A stretch of DNA of 64,000 bases from Nymphaea colorata (Eukaryota > Streptophyta > Magnoliopsida > Nymphaeales > Nymphaeaceae), in contig NC_045140.1 in the NCBI RefSeq assembly GCF_008831285.2, forward strand, positions 26,988,131 through 27,052,130, given 5' to 3'. This document shows positions 14,301 to 26,900 of this stretch, one piece after another. The position numbers and the translations under genes were made by a program. The notes beneath the pieces were generated by a model. That model saw only the letters and a program-made list of their open reading frames with translations, was not told the DNA's origin and searched no databases. The stretch's first letter is position 1. The number at the start of each line of letters is the position of its first letter.

Positions 14301-15262
14301 TGCAAAACCTTATGTACACTTCAATTTAGAAACGAAACAAATAATATAGCGCAAGATACTTTTACTGAGATTAGAAATACATATGTGAGTTTAGAGTCTT
14401 CCAGCCCACGGTAAACACTTCAAATCATAAGCACACTGTAATACGTTAAGGCCCTTAGACAAAAGTAGTAGCTCCTTAGTCCTTACCTGTCAGAGTCGCG
14501 GCTTCTCTGAAAATCGTAGTCATCTCCCCTATCACGGTCCCTCTCCCTCCTCTCATTGCGATCCTTGTGGCGATCGCGGTGGTGTCTATCGCGATCTCTG
14601 TCCCTGTCTCTGTCCCTATCCCTGTCCTTGTTGTCCCTATCTCTCTCCCGCTCCCTATCTCTACCTTTCACAGAATCTCGGTCATATTCACGAGAGGCAG
14701 ACTGCAACGGACAAACCATATCATTCAGAAGGGCTTCAATACACAACAAATCCAATTAGACAAAAGAACAAAAAAAAAAGATAAGAAAAGGGGAAAAATC
14801 AACTTCGATAAACACAAAATAATGGCGCTGCAAGCAGAGAACAACTAAATCCGTTACAGAACAACGTCTAAAAAGCATCTAAATAAATTTGGCTAATCAA
14901 TTCAACCCACTCACAGGAAATCATTTTCGCATGCAAGAACCGACATAAGAGTCTCCAACATGTAAACCAGAAGCTAAGAAACGGATGTAATCGGAAAAAC
15001 TCGTAATAAACGCCAGGACGGAGCCGCAACCCACGAGAGTTTGCACAGTCTCTCTCGAATTGGGCAACACTTCAATTGATGATCAAGAACGTATAGAAAA
15101 AGAGAGAGAGACATATATATAAAAACAAAGAAAGGGAGGTGCCTGGGTTTTGTGATCGCCATAATCCTCATATCCTCCACCTCCCCCTCCTCCTCGATGG
15201 GGAGAAGAGTAATCGTTGTACCCGTCGCCGTTCCCCTCGTACCTCCTGTCGTAGTCAGGCAT
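7161..15262 (-). CDS. U2AF65A: Splicing factor U2AF large subunit (U2AF65A type)
   Basis: This nuclear protein binds the polypyrimidine tract at 3' splice sites and, with U2AF35, recruits U2 snRNP. Thirteen exons, minus strand: 15262-15143, 14701-14487, 14148-14035, 13909-13842, 13201-13131, 13039-12995, 12909-12850, 9740-9680, 9570-9458, 8572-8126, 7830-7695, 7510-7443, 7298-7161; 551 residues, all phases consistent. The N-terminus has a Gly run, an Arg/Asp-alternating tract (exon 2) and an RS tract (exon 3). RRM1 (about 218-300) has RNP2 VYVGGL and RNP1 KKFAFVEM. RRM2 (about 338-415) has IFVGGL and KGYAFCVY. The C-terminal U2AF homology motif (about 440-545) carries the expected R-x-F as GRKFGG. 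RRM1 is interrupted by a 3.1-kb intron. The first intron appears to start with GC instead of GT. Length is normal for plants. Confidence 0.96.
8088..8105. repeat. (TA)n microsatellite in a U2AF65A intron
   Basis: A run of TA lies about 20 bp beyond the 5' splice site of the intron that follows the RRM2 exon. Confidence 0.85.
8767..8800. repeat. (TA)n(TG)n microsatellite in a U2AF65A intron
   Basis: A compound TA then TG run within the intron between the exons at 9458-9570 and 8126-8572. Confidence 0.9.
11291..11322. repeat. (CA)n(TA)n microsatellite
   Basis: A CA run passes directly into a TA run inside the 3.1-kb U2AF65A intron. A smaller TG/TA run lies at about 11043-11065. Confidence 0.9.
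11617..11639. repeat. (GA)n microsatellite in purine-rich DNA
   Basis: A GA run opens a strongly purine-biased stretch that continues to about 11735. Open frames on both strands here are low-complexity artefacts. Confidence 0.9.
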
Positions 15263-15594
15263 ATTGCTCCGCCTTCTCTAGGGTTTGATCCTCGGAGCCG
15301 ACGGAAAATTTTGGGGGTTTTGATTTTCGCTCCCCCACCCAGCTTTCCTGCTAGGGCTTGGACGGAAGAAGGAAGAACTCGAAGGAAAGGGGCGAAGCGA
15401 ACAACGGGGAAGCACGAGGAAGTAGGGGGGGGCGCTTCCGGACCAACGTATTTTTATAATGACTCGGTCCTCTGTCAACGCGCCTTTTGGCCTCTGGGTT
15501 CGCTCTCACTGGTAAATATGTAGCTGGGTTCGAACCCAATCTGATGACCTCACTTGTTCTTGACGTTCCGAGGTCAGACCTTCCCTTCTCAAGT

Positions 15595-15705
15595 GAATTT
15601 AAAAATAACGGGTTCTAAAATAGACATCAAATGTTGTTAAATTCGATTTCTAATGTGAATTAAAATAACGGGTTCTAAATTAAACATAAATCTTGGTAAA
15701 TGCAA
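15595..15705. repeat. Direct repeat, period 62 bp
   Basis: The segment GTGAATTtAAAAATAACGGG and the bases after it are repeated once, starting at about 15595 and 15657. The second copy is diverged at its 3' side. Confidence 0.7.
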
Positions 15706-16146
15706 TGAGCTTAGCGAAGCTGAGCTCATGAAGAAACGCAAAGCACTTTTATGATATCCATAAAATAATGTCAAAAATAAAAAAATAAATTATTAAAATA
15801 ACAAATACACAATATCAAATACAAAATAGCATATTTAACTAGTGTTTATAATTGTTCCTAGCTCACATACAACTCGTCGTCAGCAATTATCTAGTACACT
15901 ATACAACAGAAAATCACATGCATTCAAGCAAGTGAATACATAATCGACCAAAGTTAAATAAAAAAGAAAACTATAAGGAGTACAATTCTTTTTATAGTTG
16001 ACTTATTTGACACACCATAGTATGAAGTGCTGAAAATTAGAAATCTCACAACAAGAAAGGAAGTATTGTTTGTTAAAAGCAGCAATGCCAAGAAAAAAAA
16101 AATTATTTAATAGTATGTTAGCAAAAAAAAAATGAAGGTAGGACTA

Positions 16147-16440
16147 CACATGTGCTTGAGTCAAGCTCCAGCTGACTGAAAAAACTTTTGTCGACCTCCA
16201 CATAACAAGCTCAAGCTCGACTTGACGATACAACGTAAAGCTGAAGCTCGACTCACTTTAACTTGTTTCTTTTAGTTTGTTTACTTCATTGACTCGTTTA
16301 GATGTTACTCGTCTAACCAATCTCTCCTTAAGCATAATCGAGCCAAGTAGATTTTAAACGAGTCAAGCTCTTACAACTCGATTCGTTTTAACATTTCAAA
16401 TGAGCAAGTTTTAGTCAAACTCTAGTTGGTTAGATTAGTT
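16147..16440. repeat. CTCGA/GAGTC-rich dispersed repeat, degenerate
   Basis: The stretch is dense in words such as CAAGCTCGAC, ACTCGTTT and GAGCAAG and their reverse forms. This suggests a decayed dispersed repeat. A related patch lies at 17440-17600 and a weaker one near 4940-5070. No terminal repeat or target duplication could be defined. Confidence 0.45.
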
Positions 16441-17439
16441 GTGTAATTTAAAAAAGCATGTATTTTGTAGTCATTTTACTTGTTGTTATTTCATTTTTCT
16501 CTTATCAAAAACTTGTCATTTTTAATGTGAACTATGGGTACTTTTGTTATTAATCATATTGATGCATGAAATTTCGTGAACCAGTATGACTCATATAACC
16601 AGCATTGAAAGTACACTACTACAAGCATGGCAACCAAACACTCTAAAAACTCAGTTTGAAGAGTGGTTCAAATTCGGATTTCAAGATTCTCAAAATGTAA
16701 AATCCATAGATTTAAGATCAATTCATCGCCTTCGTATTTTAGAATTCTTCTATTGACTATTTAAGATAACTAATGTCTCTCTCTCACACTCACACAGTTT
16801 TTCAAATGATAAAACAGCATGGACATAGTAGCCCGAACAAGAGCCTACAAGATCTTTCTAGTAAAGGTAGTGTGCACTATTATGCGTGCACAGTTTATGT
16901 GTGTAGGTAGTAAAAGAAGATGGATGTTTTTGTAATTAAAAAAAAAAAAAAACATGTCCATTGTAGTTATTTTACTTTTTATTATTTTAATTTTTACCTT
17001 ACTAAAAACTTATCTTTTTTTTTTTTGTGAACCAAAGGTAATTTTGTCATAACCGCACAAAATTTGCATAGCACATATAATCAGTTTTAACATGGATGAA
17101 TATCTCACAAGCCAAAAACTATCCAAACAAAATAAAAAGATCAGCATTTTGGCGACAAGCTACCCGGCAAAGACCTAAGTCCTTTAGTTTCATGGTTTGA
17201 ACCATGGATTTTATTATGGATCTTTTATCACACCACGAAAAAAGATGTCTCATTATATCCACAACAGATCCATGAATTGCAGGATAGAAGTAATGAGCTG
17301 CAAGGAGGAGGGAGAAGATGAAGCGCCACGACATGCCTACACCCCTTTGGACACGCCCACAGCCAGGATCCGCTTGGTGGAGTATGGTCCTTTTAGCTTT
17401 AACTCTTTAATTTGTGCAAATTTGTTTTGTTAAAACCAG

Positions 17440-17600
17440 TCATTTGAGTCGAGTCGAGTACTTGAAACTCGAATCCAACTCGTTTATCGATTCGAGTATA
17501 TTTGTAAACTCGAACTCGGTTCATGAGTCAAGCAGGAGCCGAGTTTTTTCGAACGAGTTTGAGTAGACGAACCCGAATTGACTTGGCTCTTACGATCAAC
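17440..17600. repeat. CTCGA/GAGTC-rich dispersed repeat, degenerate
   Basis: Repeated GAGTCGAG, ACTCGAA and GAACTCGG words resemble the 16147-16440 patch. The two may be remnants of one element or two copies of one family; the sequence alone does not settle it. Confidence 0.45.
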
Positions 17601-18491
17601 TCAATCAATGATTTAAAAAGCGTCAAGTCTAAATGCATTCAAGCGTCATTTATATCTTTAGAAAGTGAAATGCAATAACTTGAGAGCCTTTACAATCACT
17701 TTAACAAACATAATTCAACAGTCAACAAAAATGCACATTTATTCTTGGAGCTCGTTGTAATAGGGAAAGAAAAACTTCATACTTGAGTACTGCCACATGC
17801 AAATAAGAAGTTATCAAAAAACATTGGTCTTTAACTCATATTTTTCATTAGAAAACATTTGATACTGAGAATAATCTCTCTTTTTCATCCACATAAATGT
17901 AATTTTTTTTTCCATCATGATCGTATGTTTCTTGGTTATAGTGAAGGAACCTTTGCATTGGCTTTGTGGACTTGAAAATGCGTGACAAGAACATCACTTG
18001 TGGAGAGAAAAGATCCATGGCTGGTCGAGCGGGACATTCTAGTGAGTGAAGGGCTCTTGTCGGAGATGACGACGGTTGAGCGAGACGTCCCGGTCAGTGA
18101 AGGGCTCCTGTGGGAGATGACAATGGACGTTGAATAAATTGAAGGGAAGAGGCCGTTACCCACTCAGCAGTTTCACTGGTAACTGATCTCTCTCTCTCTC
18201 TCATGTGGATTCTGTAACCATTGATTAAACAATTTCATGAGAGACGACTCTGCGTTTGATGCTAATCCTTCTATGTCTCCCTCTCTCTCTCTTTTTAGGG
18301 TTTTCTGACTATGCCAAGGCCACAGGCGCACTAAACTGCTTGCTTCAAAAAGCATCTTCAACTGGTCTCTTTCTTTTGCCTTTTTCGTCTTCTTTTTTTT
18401 GTCCAGGGAGAAAAAGCAGGAAAGAGAAACGGTGCTTAAATTGAATTCCGCTGGTTTTGCCATCGGAGATCGGGAAAAACCTTCTGAAACG

Positions 18492-20317
18492 ATGTCGGGG
18501 CGGCGGGACGTGCCCTTGATGAGAGGCAACGGCCAGTCGATCCGGGGGTCGAGAATCGCCATAGCCATCGGGATCGGCATCCTCCTTGGCTCCGTGTTTG
18601 CATTCCTTTACCCCGAGGGCTTGTTCCTTCGTTTTCCGCGCTCGGAAGAACGCTTCCAGGTAAACCGCTTGTCTTTCACGCCTTGGAGAGAAAATTTTAC
18701 TGCCTTTCTTTTCCTGTTTGGAGAATCAGACAGAATAGAGATTCCAAACGTTTTTGTCTTTGGAACGGTCCGTGGATTCGGTGACGTGATAAAGCGTCTC
18801 CCTCTCTCGATTAGTCATTTGTCCGATGAATATCTCGGTGCGTGAAGCACGCCGAGTTGTTTCCGGTGTATCCTGACCTTTCTGTCATTCTGTGCAAAAC
18901 GTGGTATCGGACTTCTTTCGTCCATTGTTCATGATCTATTCCACCTTTCTCCAATGAAACAAGATTCGTTGTACTTCAAATCCGTATATTTCATTTCCTT
19001 CTTGCCTGTCTGTGGAAAATTTTCAGGGTAAGTTGCACCAATTTCCTGCTCTCTCGGCACCTAGGATCGGCAAAAGAATTGTACCCTGTTTATTTCCAGA
19101 AAGATAGTTTGAGATATATAAATTTTGAGCTTGAAATGCACCGAGGAAAGCAGGGAGATGATAACCAAAATGACCTATTTCTGCGATTTTATTATTAGGT
19201 GAATTCAACTAATTGTGGATCTTCCGAGCGATTCAAGACATTGAGGTCCGAGCTGAGTTCGTTGCTGAAGAAGAATGAGGAATTGAAGAAGCAGATTAGA
19301 GAGCTAACCTTGAAGAAACAATTGGCAGAAAGATCAAAGGAGCATGCTGAGAAACAATTCCTTATGCTGGGGAAACAACATAAAGCTGGGCCCTTTGGTA
19401 CTGTTAGGAGTCTGAGGACCAACCCAGGCGTCATTCCTGATCCGACCATCAACCCTAGACTGCAAAAGATTCTTGAAAAGGTGGCCGTCAATAAGGAGCT
19501 CATAGTTGCCGTGGCAAACACCAATGTTCAGGATATGCTGGAGGTCTGGTTCAACAGCATCAAGCATGTGGGTATACCCAATTATCTAGTTGTAGCATTG
19601 GACGATGACACAGAGACCTTCTGCAAAACAAAGGGTGTTCCGGTCTACAGAAGAAATCCGGATGAAGGTGTGGATTCTGTTGCTAAGAATGGTGACAATC
19701 ATGCTATTTCTGGATTGAAATTCAGAATTCTGAGGGAGTTCTTGCAGATGGGATACAACGTTCTTCTCTCGGATGTTGACATTGTCTACTTGCAGAACCC
19801 CTTCGAGCATCTGTATAGAGATTGCGATGTGGAGTCCATGACTGATGGTCATGACAACGGGACAGCCTATGGATACAATCATGTCTTTGATGAGCCTGCA
19901 ATGGGTTGGGCCCGCTATGCTCACACGATGCGCATATGGGTTTATAATTCTGGCTTCTTTTACATTAGGCCCACCTTTCCATCTATTGAGCTTTTGGATC
20001 GTGTTGCAGCGAGACTTGCGAAGGATCGTAAGTTGTGGGATCAAGCGGTTTTCAATGAGGAGCTCTTCTTTCCTTCTCACCCTGGATATGATGGTCTCCA
20101 TGCCTCAAAGAGAACTATGGATTTCTATGAATTTTTGAATAGCAAAGTCTTGTTCAAGAGTGTCAGAAAAGACCCCAATTTGTCCAAGATAAAGCCAGTG
20201 ATTGTTCACATAAATTATCATCCTGATAAGCTTTCTAGGATGAAGGCAGTTGTGGAATATTACGTGAATGGGAAGGAAGATGCTCTGAAAAACTTTCCTG
20301 ACGGTTCTGATTGGTGA
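18492..20317 (+). CDS. RRA: Extensin arabinosyltransferase, RRA type (GT77)
   Basis: RRA enzymes add an arabinofuranose to short arabinosides on hydroxyproline of extensins in the Golgi. Two exons, 18492-18659 and 19199-20317, joined in frame across a 539-nt intron, give 428 residues, the usual size. Residues about 20-41 form a single hydrophobic signal anchor ([19 protein letters not shown]), as in type II Golgi proteins. A Lys/Glu-rich stalk likely to be a coiled coil follows (about 65-105), then the GT77 catalytic domain with its metal-binding D-x-D in [11 protein letters not shown] (Asp 248 and 250). The ATG at 18492 was chosen because upstream in-frame start-like codons are not ATG. RRA1, RRA2 and RRA3 are too similar to one another to assign an orthologue. 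Confidence 0.95.
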
Positions 20318-20935
20318 AAACTTCACAACGTATAACTGTTGGTCTAACTGGAGGCCTTGGCTTGACACGAATACTGTTGGGGAAGATGACACATTTACTA
20401 GATTTACCTTTTCAAGGTTAAATATGTACTTTTAGTGTTGTTCCATGATTTAGTTTAATTACAAAGTTACATTTTTTTGAGATATCTAATGGCTAAATAT
20501 ATCGTTGCCCATCTTACCGCCAAGGTGATGCATTTCCTTTTTGCTAAGATTCTTCGTGACACTCTTTAAGTTCGGGGTTTCACAGACCTTGCTCATGTAA
20601 CTCATAAAGCCTAGTATTGCACCACCTAGGGTGCAGAAGGAAGGAACAGTCTAGATGGATGACATTCACATACCGTGCTGATTGTTCAGATGATTTAGAT
20701 TAAATTAAACAGGGGAGATGTGAAAGAAGAACACATAAATCTTGTAGACAAAATTAACATAATACAAATGGCCAGTCCTTGCCACAGGCATATGCCCTAC
20801 ATATGAGGTTCCAGTCAGGAACTGTGAGGGAAATTCCATGAGGACACGTCAAACTAATACATACTCAAAAAATCATACTCAAAAAATCAAGGACGCTTGT
20901 AATTGGACGCCCACGCCCTTAAGCACGATGACCCG
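20318..20935. other. 3' untranslated sequences of RRA and ARP (convergent)
   Basis: The two genes end tail to tail with 618 bp between their stop codons, so this DNA must carry both 3' ends. A short direct repeat (atactcaaaaaatc, twice) lies at about 20861-20889 on the ARP side. No other gene is seen. Confidence 0.7.
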
Positions 20936-23900
20936 TTACAGCTTAAGAATAAGACCTATAGGGCAGTGGTCACTCCCAAGAACATCTGGCAGAATGTAAG
21001 AATCATGAACTTTATCAGCTATAGACTCCGATACGAGAAAATAGTCCAGTCGCCACCCTGCCACATGTAAGGCACGCAAAATGGTCAAGTAACAGACAAG
21101 CTGGATATGTGACAGAAAAATTACTCGTGCTCAAAGAAAGCAACAGAAGGAAGCTTCAATGAATTTAAAAGGGGAACAGAGCCATGACTTGTGCTAACAA
21201 AAACTATTCAGCTGATTGAGATTATCTTATTTGCAAGCCATGTTATGCTACTCAAAGTCTTCATTGTTGAGGTTTCCATAAAAACATGGATTTACTCTCT
21301 GTCAAGGTGAAGGCTATCAGTTCTTAATTCTTACACTGCTGCTTGTGTGCACCAATGTGTTATATATGAATCTGTTCCTTCCTGGTTAGCAGGTCATAAA
21401 CCAACAGGAAACCAAGAAAACTTATAACGGATAAGAAGATTTTGCAGATGAAGTTGAACATGGAGGGAGAAAATGCACTGCAATAATGCGACAACAAAAA
21501 GAGATACTAGAAACGTAGTCTTCATGGTCAACCAGGGATTCTGCTATGTTCCAAACGGTGAAACTACCAACAAAAAATGGTAAGAGAATCTAGAACATGA
21601 AAACCTTTGTTGGTCCGGCGTCCTCCATGCCTATAACCCCAATATGTGTAGCCAACAACACCAGGGTGTTGCCTCCTGAAAGTGTCCACAAAACCATTTG
21701 ACAGAAAATTCTTCTCAAATGATTGCCTTTCTTCATCTGTGAATCCGGCGCTTCTTCGATTTCCCTGATCAGATGATAGCCACAAAATTATATAAAGCTA
21801 TCCAATGAACACAAAAAGGTAGAAACTTGAAACATAAGAAGACTATCCTTAAAAAAGTGTCAGGAGCTATGGCAATCAAATACATCAGTCACACCTTGAT
21901 AGGGTTCCTTCTGCATAGAAGGATTAGTACATTCCAAAAGTTGACTTGAATATACCTTAACGAGAAGTTCATGCCTTCACGGTAAACAAGTGACACAACA
22001 AAAACCAGAGATGGTAAAAAACTATTAAGAATCTTTTGCCACCGTATGTACATTTTGCATTAGGAAAACATGGAGAGCAGAGCCTCGTGATCCACATGCA
22101 GCTAAAGCTACTAGGACATTTCAAATTTCAAACGTTCAGCCATGAAATAATTTTCAAAATCAGGAAACAGCAAATCATGCTTGATAGTACCTTGCACAAT
22201 TCTATCGAGGAGTAAAGTTTAATAGCACATTTATATTATTCACTAACAAATGGGTTGCCCAATAGGAAAGAACTCAAACATCAGTGCCATGTCTACTCTT
22301 ACCAACTTCTGAGACACCACCGGATCTTACCCTTCACATAGACCATGATAGACATTGGACATGCAAGCAAATGGATGTACTGTTCCAAATAAAGGGAAAA
22401 ACTTTTGACGCTGTGCTATGTATGTTTCTTACAGCTGGGTTGTAGATGTCAATCTCTTCATGTGCACAGTTGAGATCACCAGTTAAGATAACCGGCTTTG
22501 ACTTTTCCAACTCCTGCATAAGAAAATCAAAATGACCAACCAGGCAATTACATCAAACTGTTTTTCTAAAATATAACTAAGCATGATAACTGATTAAGCA
22601 AGGTTTCAATATAACAAAGATAGGTCAGACTAAAAAAATCAATTCGGCAAGCAGTAATTTATCTTTATTAATGGAAGCAGTCTCTAAATACTCAACAGCA
22701 CCACCAGGTCCTCTCTCACCAGTCAAGATGTCAACCAGAAAAAGTAAAAAATTGTCAATTCTCTAGAACCAGCAGGCTTGCTCCATTCATGAGTTGCATA
22801 TTGAAACACATGCTAGCTCTGATGAGACACTTATTTCCAGGAAACTGTTTCAATGCAGACCGCAAACTCTCACCACTTACTTAGAACATCAGCTGGCATA
22901 TTATAGAGATACTGGGATGCAGCTTGAAATTCCAGGCTTCCAGCTGGGTACTACATGGTGGTATATAATGGATTTTCCAGCTCCACACATCTTATGAAGC
23001 AATTTCTTAAATTCATAAAATGGAACACTGCTGGTTTCAATCCACAAATCTCAAACAACCATCTGCTGCAGTTTCCTGAGATAAAATTCTCAAACTTGAG
23101 AATGCCATCCATCTGCCAACATGTTTCTGATACAATCACAAATTTATGTGCCTAACCAGATGTCCAGATTGAAGTAAGACTGGGAATTGAACCAAGTAGC
23201 ATGTGGCTGGAACCAGTCCAGTTCGTACCATGCTCATTTTCCACGAGTCAACAAGCAGAATATGAGCCAATTATCACTAGGAATAGTGAATCGATTATGA
23301 AGTTATGAACACGTCCTATCCATTTAATCCTAGGTTTACTAGGCTTTTTAGCCAAATGAGCTATTAATGAGTTGCTCGACTTGAATATATGCAGACACAC
23401 AGACACTCTTTTTCATTTATCAGGTCTGCTTTTGTCTTACTTCTGTTTTTTATTTATGTTGATTCATACAGAACCATGAGCAAAAGTCAATCTAGGATTT
23501 CGTTATTAAACTGTACTTATGACATTTTCATTATTAAATTACACTCATAACACAAAGCTCCATTTTGGTTGCAATCAAATTCAGTTTGTCATATAAATCA
23601 GACAGTTCATGAGACAAGTTTGAACAAACTATGTTTATCATCAAATGGCTAGGCCCGCCTTATGATGAGCATGACCCAAGTTTGAGCTCCCTAATCAACT
23701 AACAAAGTGAGGATGAACATGCCTTACTCAGTTTGTTTGGTTCATTTCTCGCCCCAGATGGAGGCCATTCAACAAGACTCACCCCGATCGTCAGATAAAG
23801 GCCTTGGAAACTTGTATACTATTAATATGCACAAGTACAATTATGGATAATTGATCTAGTGCCTTGTTTCACATGCCAGTCCTGATCAACTCATCATATT

Positions 23901-26900
23901 CATACGAGTGCCAAAACAATGATTGGTGACTAATTGTACCTAGTTTTCATGGTTAGTATATTCACCAATGCTATGCATAAAAGAATCGACTCAGCCAGCT
24001 TCATGCCTTCCATAAGCATTAACATTGAATCAAAAGAACGTACAAAGATGGGAATATGCCTTTTCTTGTAAAATACTAGTAATGGATATTCATAGATATT
24101 AATGACAGTTATTATTATGAAGCAAATCACTCTGGGAGAAGATCAGGCTTCACTTAAATATATAATAGCAAAATCAGCACAATTCAAACATAGGACTTAC
24201 CTTCATGTAGTTGGCAAGTGATGCATCCCATTCGTTAACCCTGTACTCCTGACAACAAAAGCCACAGGTTTAAGACCATAAAAATACTTTTTTCAGACTT
24301 AACAAGTGTGAGAACATCATAGAAACAAGAGACTAGAGGGTTCTAAAAGGGAAGCAGGTGGAAAAATTTTACCAATCTCTTGAGGCCATCTCCAGAATTA
24401 GGTACATAACCACTAACCAAATAAAATGAATCAAACTCCACTGTGATAAGCCGCCCTTCACCGTCATGGTCTGGTATCCCAAGCCCATATTTGATTGAAC
24501 TTGGTTTTATCTGTGGTAACATTAAAAGAAAGAGCAGCTTTAAGCAGAAAATATTGCAAGGTAATGCCATCAAAATTGAAGATTATGTCATATATTACAC
24601 TACCACTATATTGAACAAAGATTCTATGGAAACTGGGGAAAAGAACATAAAATTTATTTTCAATATGCAACTTAACAATAATCTGTGTCTCAAAAAAAAA
24701 ATAGCAACATATAAATGTTGTTGGTAGGTCAACAAGCCCTAATCTTCAGGATTCATAAAGCTACTAAAGAAAATAAGGATGATTGCATCAGATCTTCCAC
24801 AAGATTTCTGCACACCTGGATGACTGGGTCAACTTAGGACTCAAAGATGAAAGAGGACCAGAGCCAGCCCAAATCAACAACCAACTAGCTCAATGGCATA
24901 TAGGATCAGCTAATTGGTAATATTCAAGGTTTTCCTTACACCAAGGCTGAAGTAATCGAAAAAAAAAAACTTTCCTTTAATCAGAGTAAAGGTACCTGTG
25001 CTGTGTCCAGTTATGTCAACAAAATACGGCAATCCTTTTGGCCTATCAAATGATTAATTTTTATTTGAGCTACTCTATGGATGATAGTAAAAAATATAAT
25101 GATACATATTGTTGAAAAGCAACAAGAAATTGGAAAAAGATAGATGCAAGTTCACAGTAAGTATGTAAGATGTCTGTCGTCTGCCACAAGTTGCAAATGG
25201 GTGGTTCAGATGATTTCTCATGAAAACGAATCATAGAAAACAACTCTTGCCTGTATGTGTGTGTGTGTGTGTGTGTGTATTAAAGAGTATCATGATATCA
25301 TTTGAAAGTGGCAAAAATTGGAAAACAATATGATGCAGGTTCAATCTGCCAGACAGTTGTAATTGGGTTTTGCAGATGCTTTCTCATGGAAAGAAAAGTA
25401 TAAAGGTAACAATAACACATGATTGGCAATAACAGCACAAACTTGGAGAGCATGCATGGATGCAGGAGTGCTGCAGATACTCCAGAGATAGCTTGATACC
25501 CGTGAAATCACTGCAGTGCCTGAATATCCAAGTTTAGAAACACTACATGTCCAGAAGCTGTTGTCATAACCTTCTATCAGGTACTTGATATCTTCTACAT
25601 CTTTCTCCTGTTTGCCAAAAAAGAACAAATAATAAAGCCCAATGCAAGTAATTTTAACCTAATTTCTGCAGATTCTGTGTTGCAACTTCTCAATGCCTTG
25701 CAATACATGCAGATTGGAAACAACATATTTTAACTCCACGGCAAGCCTGTCCATCCTCATAAGATAACCACGTGTTCAGCTTAGTGTGAGATCATTACGC
25801 CTACAAGCAAGATTGAACAAGGTTGCCGAATCTGCTTGGCTTCCCTAAGACATGCTTAGGTTTGCATATGCACGTGAAGCAAGGTAATGCACTTCTTATC
25901 CCTTTCTCGAGGAAAACACTTCCCATTTAAATCAGAAAATTTGGGGCCAACTCAAGACAGTGACCTTTGGTATCAACATTGAAGGTCAAACATGGACCAA
26001 GCCACCCCTTGAGGAAAAAGAGAAAGGAAAAACCCAAGCTTTAACAGGGCAAGCCATACGTGTGAACCTTTGAGTTTATTACCAGTAATTGTAGCGTTGT
26101 TATTAGCACAGATCTACACGTTTTTGTTGGAAAAGCTGAACTTCTAAAAGCAGTGTCATGACTTTGTGGTAATCAACCATGCAGTTATACCTGCAATTTA
26201 GTCTCTTGCAAGCACAAAACATCGAAGTTCTCCTTCTGTGCAAGTTCAAGTGCTGAAAAGCTTTCCATCTTCAGTAAGGCTCTTAGTCCATTGACGTTCC
26301 ATGACACTAGCTTCACAAATTTTGCGCCGGCAGAAGGTGGTGGAGGTCTCATTGTCCGCGGATTATATGGGATCCATCCAGGCTGTGGCTTCTTGTGGGC
26401 AAGGACAGTCCATGGCTCGTTATCACTGACAGCCAGCCCCACGTTCACTACAGCTGCGGTGTTTTTCTTCTGAACGATTGTTGTTGTCTTCCTCTTGGCA
26501 CGAGCCGCTATTCCTTTCATCAGTTATATTAGAAATCAACAAAGGAGAACGATGACATGGAGATGGTGATAACAAACAAGAACAATTCCTTGAACTTATT
26601 ACGAAGCAAACCGATCAGCAAATCCTGTAAGTGAATATGAAAACCAAATAACAATGGGAAGAATGAAGTCTTGATTTTATAAATGAAAAGTACCATCGGT
26701 CGTCGTTAATTTCTCTTCTTCCAGGGAAACAACCTTAGAAACACCTTCAATGGTGGCATTTCGAAGCAGCGTCCGTTTTCGGCTACGTTTCACTTCTACC
26801 GTTTCTACCTTCTCCAACAGACCTTCTTTTTCCTTGACTACCTTAACCGGTTTGTCAACTTTCCTCTTCCGAGCATCAGACTTCAAACATGTTCCTGGAG

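Larger units (their letters stand above)
15263..18491. other. Divergent intergenic region between U2AF65A and RRA
   Basis: It serves as the 5' side of both genes. The left 200 bp are GC-rich and probably contain the U2AF65A leader and promoter. About 18180-18491 holds CT-rich sequence and probably the RRA leader. The middle is AT-rich with a short direct repeat (15595-15705) and two patches of CTCGA-rich dispersed sequence. Open frames at 17119-17433 and 17936-18163 match nothing I recognise. Confidence 0.6.

Noticed and set aside
14556-14848. Ser/Leu and Val/Pro repeat frames on the plus strand near 14.6 kb
   Set aside because: They are the reverse complement of the Arg/Asp repeat exon of U2AF65A.
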